A stretch of 16,182 nt of DNA from Phycisphaeraceae bacterium (lineage in GTDB: Bacteria; Planctomycetota; Phycisphaerae; Phycisphaerales; Phycisphaeraceae). Numbering within the stretch: position 1 is the first letter of the stretch; every line of letters starts with the position of its first letter. Under the pieces are notes generated by a model. It was not told the DNA's origin and searched no databases. It saw only the letters and a list, made by a program, of their open reading frames with translations. Shown in pieces: positions 6,765 to 13,706 of this stretch. The stretch lies in the NCBI GenBank assembly GCA_016763955.1, contig JAESSU010000498.1:1-16182 (forward strand), given 5' to 3'. The translations under genes were made by a program, and so were the position numbers.

Positions 6765-9601
6765 GCGTCACCTCGATTTTGTAACTGCATTTGATTGATT
6801 TCATGTTTGCGAAGCGGATAAGCATCGTGGCATATCCCCTCTAAACCATCTTCATATGCTGGCGGATCACTAGGCGGCCAGAAAATGCCCGCACGAATTT
6901 GCCGGATGACGTCTTGGGCAATGGCGACTGCTTCGCTGATTTCATCGGGAGTCCATAAAGCAGGTTCAAAACCAATTTTGTCCAGTTGTTTGCCAAGCTG
7001 ACAATAGCCAAGCTGTACTTTCTGATTGTAAATTTCAGAGGAAGCGAGTAGATGATAGAGGGGCAATTGCAGGTCGATCCATGTTTTGCTGCCATCGGCA
7101 TTTTTGGTTCGGTGAGTCGCATCCGGTTTTTTTGAAGACTCGCTGGTTTTGTAGTCCATGATGCGCAATTCGCCTGTGTCGGTATGTCGATCCATGCGGT
7201 CGATGCGGCCAATGAGTGTGAAGGGCTTATTGTCCACGGGGAAGTCTACGGTGAATTTGGATTCGATTTTTTCTTGGATGATCCGCCAGCCATCACTGCG
7301 CATGCGGGCTTGAAACTTGGCGAAAACGGAGAGTCTTTGACGTAACTGTTCACGTTGAATGGCAATTGCAGGTAATGGATGTTGACCATACGTTGATTCA
7401 CAAAGTTGATCTAGAACTTCTGAAAAGTATTGGCTTAATGTTTGATGCTCCGTGCAGTCGATCATGTCGCTTTGCCCGAAATGTTGGAGCACATTATGAG
7501 CTAAAATTCCAAACGCTGGCGGTGAGAGTTCCGGCAAATAGGGGCTGGGCTTTTTGAGTTTACAAATGTATCGCAGGTAAAAACGGTACGGGCAATCTAG
7601 GTATGCACGAAATGCAGTGATGGACAATTTTGTGAGCGGATGGGTTATGGGTGGAGGCTTGGGGATCGTTAACTCAGATTGTTTGTTGCTGGGTAAAAGA
7701 GGTGCAAGTTTCAGTATTTTAGGCTCAAAGTAATCTAGTACCGTGGGCGCAAGTTTTTCGTCATCACATAAAAGCATCAGGCGGCTAGGTAACATCGGCT
7801 CATGACTTAGATTCGTCTTCCCGGCGATAATCCGTAAATAGTCCCGGCTGTAAAGTATCGCTTCAAGCATGTATCGGTCGCGGGCAAGGCGGGACTTATC
7901 ACAGGTTAATCCGAGCTGCTGGCAAATACTGTCAGGTAAAAATGGGTCAATGCGCACATCACCGGGAATGCTCCCCTCATTGAAATTCAGGATGTACAGA
8001 TTGGGTGCATCATCCATATGCAGTTCTAACCAACCGAGAATTTCCACTGCAGGTTTGCCGTTAGGTCGCGCCAAAGGTGTGTTGGCAAGCTCACAACGCA
8101 AGAGTTCGCCAGCATGTTCAAAAGATAGATATTGTGGAAGAATATCCCCCCCGGAAGCCCCGGAGATGTCTTGGGGTTCTAAACTTCCGAGGGCGGGGGT
8201 GGGGGTAAACCATGTACGCAGGATGCTTGCGATTTGTGATAAGGGATCAATCACTGGCACGTCTTGCTCTACATTGGGATTAAGTGTCAGCGGTGTATAA
8301 ATTTCTGTAAGCAGATTGCTAATACACTGCGCCCAATGTGATAGCGAACCTTGCTGAGCAAGATGTTTTTCAACGAGTGTGTCGATGATGTGAGCAGTTT
8401 TAAGCAGCGGATGCTCACCGTCTTTAGGTCCGGTTAATCCGGGGGCATCGGGTGAGATTTTGTTTTGCAGGTGTTCGCCAAGGTATTTGTCTAACAAGGT
8501 GTGGTCGGACATGGGTATTTGCTGATGCAGATATAGCTGCATGTCCGGGTGTCGCAATAGCAATGACAGATCCGTTGAGAGATTGGATTTACAATACTGA
8601 TTAAATGCTTGAAGCAGACTTACTGGCCCAGATAGAAGAATGTCTCGTTGCTGATGCCAACGGGTATTTAGGCCTGTTGCAACGCTTAGTTGTTCAAGGA
8701 GTGGGCCAAGTTTTTCATCACCGACACCTAGTGTCAGCGTGTCGGTGGTAAGCTTGGTTTGCTCTGAGAACGTTTTTAGGTCCATGAGCATGGCTGCGAT
8801 TTGGTCTTTGGGTTGATCGACTACGATTCGTTTTTCTGCGGGGATATTGAGCGGTTGTTGATGCCAATAAACATTGTCTAGTTCGCCGAAATGACCAAAG
8901 TATTTTTCTCGTGATTGAGGTGCATGGATCAACGTCGTGCAACAATCTGAGACTTGATTAAGCATTGCGATTGTCAGCGGGTTGATATCTGCTGTGCAGA
9001 CTAGTGTGATCCGCCCTGTAAAAGCAATGCGTTGTTCAGCGAGTGCGTTGATTCGCTGAAGGTTCAGATCATGCAGATCATGTTCTGCGAGTAATTGTGA
9101 GTATAGCCCATGCAATGCAGTGATGGCTTGCCAACGCTGAGCTTGGGTAAAGTCCGGCCATTGTGTTGCTAATTGCATGACATCACCAGGAAGCAGCCCG
9201 CCTGCTGCTAGTGTGTTAAACATTTTTTCAATGGGCGTTGCAAGGTTTAACCATGCTAAAAGTTGGCCCGTTGCAGGCGCGTTAGGAACCAGAACATCCA
9301 AATGCTCCGTGGGCAACTGTTTCAAAGCAGTGACTAAAACCAATCGCAAAACAGTCGGGCAACTGGTCTCTGGCAGGCCTGCAATAAGTTTGTCTGCTAG
9401 TGAACCAATGGTCGTTAAAGCTGGCGGGTCGATCAGATGTCCGCCGCTTCGCGTAAGCAACAACTCCATGAGCCGCCGACCTGCACGTGAACCGGGGAGT
9501 ACCAATAGATTGTCCGATTGGGCCGGTTGCTCAAGTAGCCAATGAGCTGCTTGATCCAGTGCGGGCTTAGTCCAATCCAGAAAAACGCGTTGCGTGGGCA
9601 T
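6761..9601 (-). CDS. addB: AddB-type nuclease subunit of the AddAB complex
   Basis: AddB carries the second nuclease and an inactive helicase fold that scans for recombination hotspots. The C-terminal PD-(D/E)XK domain is complete: H702 (GILAHNVL), D801 (GRIDRMD), D816/K818 (IMDYKTS) and Q845 (LQLPLY). The N-terminal helicase-like domain has LVLPGSRAGRRLME where firmicute AddB has a Walker A, so no ATP binding is expected; this resembles the alphaproteobacterial AddB type. The [4Fe-4S] staple seen in B. subtilis AddB is not supported: C670 (DCPYRFYLRY) matches the first ligand, but the C-terminal trio is reduced to C924. Length is 946 aa. Its ATG is at 9601, with AAGGGG about 12 bases upstream. 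It is the first gene of the addBA operon and is divergent from the TPR-YggX gene. A C7 run (8147-8153) sits inside a Gly/Ser-rich insertion (SGASGGD). Confidence 0.88.
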   Translation of the reverse strand: MPTQRVFLDWTKPALDQAAHWLLEQPAQSDNLLVLPGSRAGRRLMELLLTRSGGHLIDPPALTTIGSLADKLIAGLPETSCPTVLRLVLVTALKQLPTEHLDVLVPNAPATGQLLAWLNLATPIEKMFNTLAAGGLLPGDVMQLATQWPDFTQAQRWQAITALHGLYSQLLAEHDLHDLNLQRINALAEQRIAFTGRITLVCTADINPLTIAMLNQVSDCCTTLIHAPQSREKYFGHFGELDNVYWHQQPLNIPAEKRIVVDQPKDQIAAMLMDLKTFSEQTKLTTDTLTLGVGDEKLGPLLEQLSVATGLNTRWHQQRDILLSGPVSLLQAFNQYCKSNLSTDLSLLLRHPDMQLYLHQQIPMSDHTLLDKYLGEHLQNKISPDAPGLTGPKDGEHPLLKTAHIIDTLVEKHLAQQGSLSHWAQCISNLLTEIYTPLTLNPNVEQDVPVIDPLSQIASILRTWFTPTPALGSLEPQDISGASGGDILPQYLSFEHAGELLRCELANTPLARPNGKPAVEILGWLELHMDDAPNLYILNFNEGSIPGDVRIDPFLPDSICQQLGLTCDKSRLARDRYMLEAILYSRDYLRIIAGKTNLSHEPMLPSRLMLLCDDEKLAPTVLDYFEPKILKLAPLLPSNKQSELTIPKPPPITHPLTKLSITAFRAYLDCPYRFYLRYICKLKKPSPYLPELSPPAFGILAHNVLQHFGQSDMIDCTEHQTLSQYFSEVLDQLCESTYGQHPLPAIAIQREQLRQRLSVFAKFQARMRSDGWRIIQEKIESKFTVDFPVDNKPFTLIGRIDRMDRHTDTGELRIMDYKTSESSKKPDATHRTKNADGSKTWIDLQLPLYHLLASSEIYNQKVQLGYCQLGKQLDKIGFEPALWTPDEISEAVAIAQDVIRQIRAGIFWPPSDPPAYEDGLEGICHDAYPLRKHEINQMQLQNRGDA

Positions 9602-9642
9602 CGTACAGGTTCCCCTTGGGTTAACAGATTTAAGTCGCGGCT

Positions 9643-9648
9643 ATTGTA
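9643..9648 (-). promoter_or_regulatory. Possible -10 box for addBA
   Basis: On the minus strand TACAAT lies 42 bases upstream of the addB ATG, giving a start near 9636 and a leader of about 35 bases. No convincing -35 is seen. The rest of the 174-base divergent gap (9602-9775) holds only this and the promoter of the TPR-YggX gene. Confidence 0.25.
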
Positions 9649-9763
9649 ACGCAGAGTGATGACAGGGAGTGTCGTTTTGAAAACTTAAAATGCCGTTATC
9701 GTTTTGCATTGAATCCCTAGTACACGCCAATCACTGTGGATAGCACAATTGCGATTAAGTCTC

Positions 9764-9769
9764 TATAAT
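9764..9769 (+). promoter_or_regulatory. Perfect -10 box placing transcription start at the ATG (leaderless mRNA)
   Basis: TATAAT ends six bases before the ATG at 9776-9778, so the usual +1 (seven bases after the last base of the hexamer) is exactly the A of that ATG. No Shine-Dalgarno is present, as expected for a leaderless transcript. The -35 position (9741-9746, TAGCAC) does not match the consensus. Confidence 0.55.
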
Positions 9770-9775
9770 GCAGTG

Positions 9776-10414
9776 ATGAGTAATATTGAAGAACGTATCG
9801 CACAATGGGAAAAAATGACCGCCGAAGCCCCCGATGGCATGAGCTGGTTTAGTTTAGGCAATGCTTACCGCGACGCAGGTCGTGATACTGAGGCAGTGGC
9901 TGCTTATGAAAACACCATTGGGCTCGACCCGACCATGTCCCGAGCTTATCAGTTGCTTGGGCAATCTCTTATTGCATTAGACCGCAACCATGAAGCTGGC
10001 CCGATGCTCACCCAAGGCTACAGCGTTGCTGCTGGGCGTGGTGATGTCATGCCTCAGAAAGCCATTGGCGAGTTGCTTAAGAAGATTGGTTTGCCAGTCC
10101 CACAGGTTGAGGTTGAAGAAAAAGCCAAAGTGCAAATCACCGGCGAACAGATCATCGACCGCCGCTCAGGAACGCCGGGTAATCGCATGGCACAGCAACC
10201 CATGCGTGGCAAGACGGGACGCTTTATTGTAGATCACTTCTCCCAAGAAACCTGGACAGAATGGATCGCCCAAGGCACCAAAGTCATCAACGAATTGCGG
10301 CTAGATTTTTCCCGTGATGACCACCAACAAGCTTATGACCAGCAGATGCTTGAATGGTTAGGGATCAGCCAAGACGAAATCGATAATTACACGCCAGCAG
10401 ATGACAAAGCCTGA
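9776..10414 (+). CDS. TPR protein with C-terminal YggX-like (Fe(II)-trafficking) domain
   Basis: The 212-aa protein has two parts. Residues about 18-85 are two tetratricopeptide-like repeats (MSWFSLGNAYRDAGRDTEA..., then AYQLLGQSLIALDRNHEA), a protein-binding scaffold. Residues about 146-203 resemble E. coli YggX: GKTGRFIVDHFSQETWTEW, then GTKVINELRLDFSRDDHQQ and QQMLEWLGI, matching the YggX pattern of ISKEAWxxW, TMLINExxL and a final EMxxFL helix. YggX protects iron-sulfur enzymes from oxidative damage. The N-terminal Cys segment of YggX (CTFLQREAEG) is not present, so the domain is partial or redesigned. The ATG at 9776 is preferred over a TTG at 9749 because the -10 box lies between them. 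It is cytosolic and ends at a strong terminator. The fold assignment for the C-terminus is by eye and moderately sure. Confidence 0.72.
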   Translation: MSNIEERIAQWEKMTAEAPDGMSWFSLGNAYRDAGRDTEAVAAYENTIGLDPTMSRAYQLLGQSLIALDRNHEAGPMLTQGYSVAAGRGDVMPQKAIGELLKKIGLPVPQVEVEEKAKVQITGEQIIDRRSGTPGNRMAQQPMRGKTGRFIVDHFSQETWTEWIAQGTKVINELRLDFSRDDHQQAYDQQMLEWLGISQDEIDNYTPADDKA

Positions 10415-10441
10415 TCTGAATTTCAACTAACGATTAAAAAG

Positions 10442-10469
10442 AACACCCGTATGATGCGGGTGTTTTTTT
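10442..10469. terminator. Strong bidirectional Rho-independent terminator
   Basis: AACACCCG (10442-10449) pairs with CGGGTGTT (10457-10464) around a 7-base loop, followed by T7 on the plus strand. Preceding A-rich bases give a T-run on the minus strand too. It serves the TPR-YggX gene and the convergent 5'-nucleotidase gene, whose stop codon (10468-10470) lies in the T-run. Confidence 0.92.
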
Positions 10470-11451
10470 ATTTTTTGGAAGAAGTAATTAGATTTTTCAG
10501 AGGGGAATCGCTTGGATATAAAACCTTTGCCGAGGGAATGTCGCTGGCAGCAGGGTCTAAGTGCGCATCTTGGTCATCAAAGAAAATGTGTGGGTTAAAT
10601 GCTTTTAAGAATCTACTTTTCTGAAGACCGCCTAGAAAGAACGCTTGGTCAACATATATTTCCCAACTGCGTAATGTATTTATAACTCTCATTTCAGCAG
10701 GACTATTGCGTGCAGTCATGATGGCAAGTTTTATTGGCGAATCTTCGAGTCCGCTTGAGAGTCGTTTTTGCACGGCTGATAATTTTGTCAGTAGTTTTGC
10801 ATATGGACCTTCTTGGAGAGGAATGTCTTGGTTTTCATCTTCTGTGATAAGAAAGGTCTTTAGGCCTTTGGTTTGATTTACGATCTCACTTTTTTCGTTG
10901 AAAATAACTGCGTCGGCATCAAATGCAAAGCGGACTTGATCTTCAGTGAGTTGATTGTTTGATGCTGGCGGTGGTTTGACAATGGCTGAGGCGCAAACTT
11001 TACTGTCTGCTACCATTTGTGCATCAGGCTCGTTGGTAGTTAAAAATAAATCGACGCAAAAAGCTTCTAGATATTTAACACATGATTCGCCTGCTGTGAA
11101 GGCTGATCGAGTTATGTTGATTTTATTTTTTCGAATTTCTTTCAAAACACGATACCCTGTTTCAGGGCTATTTCTTGACATGACAACGACCTCAACAATC
11201 GGTGGGCCATCATCCTTTTTATGCTTGTTTAAATTCAATAAAGCTTTAACAAGTGGCATCCCAGTGCCGTCATCTAATTCTTCGGTTTCATGTTCCAGCA
11301 TGTAATTTCTATATTCATTGATGGCAGTATCGGGGTTTTGTTCTGTTAGATTTTTGAAAACTTCATCAGATTTAGATAAATCAAATAAAGCTGTTGCAGA
11401 AATTCCAATGACTAATGTTTGAGATAGATCTGTTGGCATAGAAAATTCCAT
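10468..11451 (-). CDS. Cytosolic 5'-nucleotidase (NT5C1-like family)
   Basis: The 327-aa protein matches the bacterial relatives of cytosolic 5'-nucleotidase I, which dephosphorylate nucleoside 5'-monophosphates. Family hallmarks are LVIGISATALFDL (13-25), YRNYMLEHE (47-55), PLVKALLNLN (66-75), VVVMSRNSPETGYRV (88-102), ITRSAFTAGESCVKYL (113-128) and LFLTTNE (135-141). HAD-type catalytic residues follow: D178 and D180 (FDADAVIF), T246 (MTARNSP), K278 (GGLQKSRFL) and D292-D293 (FFDDQD). Length is normal. The start could be ATG 11451 or the internal ATG 11439 (MPTDLSQ); neither has a clear Shine-Dalgarno. The gene is visibly AT-richer (about 33-40 % GC in sampled lines) than addAB (about 48 %), and the family is patchy, which together hint at transfer. 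The substrate cannot be read from sequence. Confidence 0.85.
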   Translation of the reverse strand: MEFSMPTDLSQTLVIGISATALFDLSKSDEVFKNLTEQNPDTAINEYRNYMLEHETEELDDGTGMPLVKALLNLNKHKKDDGPPIVEVVVMSRNSPETGYRVLKEIRKNKINITRSAFTAGESCVKYLEAFCVDLFLTTNEPDAQMVADSKVCASAIVKPPPASNNQLTEDQVRFAFDADAVIFNEKSEIVNQTKGLKTFLITEDENQDIPLQEGPYAKLLTKLSAVQKRLSSGLEDSPIKLAIMTARNSPAEMRVINTLRSWEIYVDQAFFLGGLQKSRFLKAFNPHIFFDDQDAHLDPAASDIPSAKVLYPSDSPLKNLITSSKK

Positions 11452-11463
11452 TACGTGCGGTTA

Positions 11464-11531
11464 ATCGAGATTAGGGATAGATAACCGTGGAATATGATTG
11501 CTACTATCTATCGATTAAGTGGATAGATAAC
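11464..11531. promoter_or_regulatory. Paired direct repeats upstream of the 5'-nucleotidase gene
   Basis: Two copies of ATCGA-N6-GGATAGATAAC lie at 11464-11485 and 11510-11531, 46 bases apart. Between them TATCTATC (11505-11512) forms a perfect 8-bp inverted repeat with GATAGATA (11522-11529). They start 13 bases upstream of the gene start, where an operator would sit. The regulator is unknown. Confidence 0.45.
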
Positions 11532-11999
11532 AGCGCATTGATTCATTGATCCCCGGTTACAGAACAATTACAACCATTTTATTATAGCGTATTGGGCTGA
11601 TCTTTGATGTCAGGCAATTGCAGCTTTTTGTTTGGCTTGTTGAATCGGGTTGTATGCTTGTGGTTTGCTTCGTCCGTGGTAAGGACAGAGGTCATTAGTG
11701 CCAAAATGTGCAATGAGAACTTTGTTTACGGGACATCATTTAACAACAAAAACAGTTCTATTCCAGAACCTTTATGTCGTGATTTAGGGAACGTAACAGG
11801 CATTGTAAATCATACAATTGCTACAGAGGGATATGCAAAGTTGAGAAACTGTCTGTTGCATTTGTCTTTGCATTGTCCAGTGGTACAACCACATAGAATG
11901 TAGAGAGCCGACTGTGTGCAGCGTTCCGTTTAGCTGTTGCATCCATGTGGATGCGAGTTTGAATTTCAGACCTACAGTTAGCCAGAGAGGCAAAAGAGT
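11532..11999 (+). other. Gene-free stretch, probable leader of the NusG paralogue
   Basis: No reading frame here looks like a real protein; the longest (11604-11903) begins at TTG and has erratic Cys-rich composition. Visible elements are an inverted repeat ATTGTA-AATCA-TACAAT (11802-11818), a near-tandem repeat TTGCATTTGTC/TTGCATTGTC (11856-11866, 11868-11877) and a hairpin at 11937-11956. No convincing promoter was found; TATAGC at 11584-11589 is a weak candidate. Specialised NusG factors often act on elements in such leaders. Confidence 0.4.
11937..11956 (+). promoter_or_regulatory. Stable hairpin in the leader of the NusG paralogue
   Basis: GCATCC (11939-11944) pairs with GGATGC (11949-11954) across the loop ATGT, extended by a T-G wobble and a T-A pair on the outside. 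It ends 43 bases before the GTG start. There is no T-run, so it is not a terminator; it could be a pause or recruitment element. Confidence 0.35.
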
Positions 12000-12545
12000 G
12001 TGACGCAAACAACACTGCCAATCTGTATATCCGATCCTAATTACCAGTCTCCTTTACAGGTGGCTCAGTGGTATGTCTTGCACGTTAAAAGTCGTCAGGA
12101 AAAATCACTGGCTGCATCTTTGGATGCAATGCGGATAGGTTATTTTCTGCCATTGGTTGTGGAACTGCGATCTCACGGTGGCCGTCGTACTCGCGTTGAG
12201 ATGCCGCTGTTTCCGGGTTATCTCTTTTTGCATGGCTCACGTGATGATGCGTTTGCCTGTGACCGGACTCGGCGAATTGCGCAGATCATTGAAGTCCCTA
12301 ACCAGTTGGGGATTGCCCAAGAACTAAACAATATTCGCTTGGCTTTATCAAGCTCACAGCCGATGGACCCGTTCCCATACCTCAAAGCTGGGGCCAAGGT
12401 TCAAGTCCGCAGTGGCCCATTACAGGGCTTAACGGGCAAGGTGGAAAGTCGCAGTCAATTAGATCGTTTGATTCTGCAAGTACAGGTACTGGGTCAAGCG
12501 TGTAGCCTTGAAGTAGATGGCGCAATCCTTGATGTATTGGATTGA
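12000..12545 (+). CDS. Specialised NusG paralogue (RfaH/UpxY/LoaP-like antiterminator)
   Basis: The protein (181 aa) has an NGN domain from residue 22 (QWYVLHVKSRQEKSLAASL) through EMPLFPGYLFL (67-77), and a KOW motif at 129-148 (KAGAKVQVRSGPLQGLTGKV). It therefore binds RNA polymerase and affects pausing or termination. It differs from housekeeping NusG in its weak NGN core, short linker and lack of the usual ribosomal neighbours (secE, rplK). Its place in front of polysaccharide genes matches RfaH-, UpxY- and LoaP-type factors. The start is GTG at 12000: an in-frame TAG at 11979 excludes anything further upstream, the next Met (44) would cut into the NGN domain, and GAGAGG (11985-11990) gives a Shine-Dalgarno nine bases away. 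Which operon it controls is inference. Confidence 0.85.
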   Translation: MTQTTLPICISDPNYQSPLQVAQWYVLHVKSRQEKSLAASLDAMRIGYFLPLVVELRSHGGRRTRVEMPLFPGYLFLHGSRDDAFACDRTRRIAQIIEVPNQLGIAQELNNIRLALSSSQPMDPFPYLKAGAKVQVRSGPLQGLTGKVESRSQLDRLILQVQVLGQACSLEVDGAILDVLD

Positions 12546-12549
12546 CGGG

Positions 12550-12714
12550 TTACTTGCTGGTGATGGCAGGCGTTTGAAGGGTCGGCGGGGGATGAAGGTT
12601 TTTTGGGTGATCACTACGCACATAAAGCGTGTAGTTGACCGAGGCGGAGCCCGCGCGTAATGGTGATGTTGTTACTTTTTCGGGGTTTTTGGCGGTTTCG
12701 GGGGTTTGTCCCAA
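12550..12714 (-). pseudogene. Coding-like 54-codon frame overlapping and following sulfotransferase 1
   Basis: On the minus strand a frame from TTG 12714 to TAA 12550 overlaps the last 43 bases of sulfotransferase 1 in another phase and continues 122 bases past it. The part beyond the sulfotransferase reads like natural protein (TTSPLRAGSASVNYTLYVR, then SDHPKNLHPPP), with a beta-strand-like VNYTLYVR and ordinary codons. It could be the 3' remnant of a gene whose 5' part was replaced by the sulfotransferase, or a short overlapping gene. It may also be chance; the opposite strand is open over much of the same stretch. Confidence 0.25.
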
Positions 12715-13616
12715 TGTGACAGATCAACATTAAGGAAGTTTGCGAGTTGCTCGTTACCTTCTTTAAATCGATCTAGCAGAACTGATACGTGCTGTTCTGA
12801 CATTGGCAGGGGATTAAATGACTGCTGCATTTTTTTGCCAAAGGATGTTTTTTGAACAAGGTTATAAGCTAATGTTCGGCAAGGTTGAGGTAAGGCATAT
12901 GCAATTTTGCGAATCACAGGATTCTTACGAAAGGGCTCGGTGGTGTAATACCGTAGTTTGCCATCACGATGTTTTGCTCCCTTGTTGTCAACGATCTTGC
13001 CTTGCTCTGTTAGGTCAATTTTGTCATCAAGATTCAGGAACCGGCAAACTTTTTGTGTGAAGCTTCGCGGGTCGCGGATCATTTCATCAATGAAGCAAAA
13101 GAGGATTTGTTTTTGTGGGAATAGTGATAGATAACGCTGAATCTGTTTGTAGTAATCGCTGCAATCAAGAATCAATGGGTCAATTTTTGCAAACTCAAGG
13201 ACATTGTGTTCAAAGGGTTTGCCTGGGAAGAGCTCCTTGGTTTGGCGATGGGCGTAATGCGAGAAAGTCCGTGAAACTGGATGACGCATCATGTAGATGA
13301 GCTTGCAGTTAGGTGCATGTTCTTTGATCAGCTGCGGAGCAGTGGGGACATGCGGGTAAAACGTGTAGTTGGTGGAACCTTCAGCTAGAAGTTGACCTTC
13401 TTGGCGATCATCCCAGAGTTTAGCATACCAGTCCCAGCCGTTGTCCCATGCAGTGTTGATATCAAAGAAGCAGGGTTCTTTATCTGTCGAGAAACAAACT
13501 TGTGGATGTTTGTCTAGATAACGAAAGAGCGTCGATGTTCCTGACTTGGCAGCGCCAATAATTAGGAAGTCGGGAACCAGCTTAACGAGATGTGTGGGCG
13601 TAACAGTATGGCTCAT
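12672..13616 (-). CDS. PAPS-dependent sulfotransferase (surface glycan)
   Basis: This 314-aa enzyme transfers sulfate from PAPS to a hydroxyl or amino group, here most likely of a polysaccharide. The 5'-phosphosulfate loop is FLIIGAAKSGTSTLFRYL (17-34, K24 and T27-S28 binding), followed by KEPCFF (46-51). The 3'-phosphate motif is RHPVSRTFSHY (111-121, with R111 and S119). Features resemble bacterial relatives of heparan sulfotransferases. There is no signal peptide, so it acts in the cytosol or on the inner membrane face. The C-terminus ends in an odd Pro/Lys tail (DKPPKPPKTPKK) that may be acquired coding sequence. The ATG at 13616 has GGAG ten bases upstream and GATAAT (13637-13642, minus) as a likely -10. 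It lies on the opposite strand to the flanking NusG paralogue and glycosyltransferase. Confidence 0.88.
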   Translation of the reverse strand: MSHTVTPTHLVKLVPDFLIIGAAKSGTSTLFRYLDKHPQVCFSTDKEPCFFDINTAWDNGWDWYAKLWDDRQEGQLLAEGSTNYTFYPHVPTAPQLIKEHAPNCKLIYMMRHPVSRTFSHYAHRQTKELFPGKPFEHNVLEFAKIDPLILDCSDYYKQIQRYLSLFPQKQILFCFIDEMIRDPRSFTQKVCRFLNLDDKIDLTEQGKIVDNKGAKHRDGKLRYYTTEPFRKNPVIRKIAYALPQPCRTLAYNLVQKTSFGKKMQQSFNPLPMSEQHVSVLLDRFKEGNEQLANFLNVDLSHWDKPPKPPKTPKK

Positions 13617-13636
13617 GGGTAAATTGCTCCGTAAGT

Positions 13637-13642
13637 ATTATC
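13637..13642 (-). promoter_or_regulatory. Possible -10 box of sulfotransferase 1
   Basis: GATAAT on the minus strand would start transcription near 13630, at the Shine-Dalgarno GGAG (13627-13630), leaving a leader of about 14 bases. No clear -35. Confidence 0.3.
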
Positions 13643-13690
13643 GGCAAATTAGAGAAGAACTTGAGTAAGAAACGCAATCAAACTGTGTCC

Positions 13691-13696
13691 TATAAC
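13691..13696 (+). promoter_or_regulatory. -10 box just ahead of the glycosyltransferase start
   Basis: TATAAC is followed by GCAG, as is the -10 box of the TPR-YggX gene (TATAATGCAG). The predicted start point near 13703 leaves only about four bases before the TTG at 13707, so the transcript would be almost leaderless. No -35 match is visible. Confidence 0.35.
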
Positions 13697-13706
13697 GCAG
13701 ATGTGA

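Noticed and set aside
9749..9775. TTG start nine codons upstream of the TPR-YggX ATG
   Set aside because: The perfect -10 box lies inside this extension, so the transcript most likely starts at the ATG.
11604..11903. 99-codon plus-strand frame in the NusG leader
   Set aside because: It starts at TTG, has no SD, has erratic Cys/His/Asn-rich composition and no domain; better explained as chance.
11784..12021. Two overlapping minus-strand frames of 66 and 74 codons
   Set aside because: Both overlap each other and the NusG-paralogue start, with random-looking composition.
12613..12635. ACTACGC/GTGTAGT hairpin between the NusG paralogue and sulfotransferase 1
   Set aside because: Seven pairs with a wobble, a 9-base loop and no T-run on either strand; too weak to call a terminator.
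12592..12660. Plus-strand frame MKVFWVITTHIKRVV... after the NusG paralogue
   Set aside because: Only 22 codons, antisense to a more protein-like minus-strand frame, and no SD.
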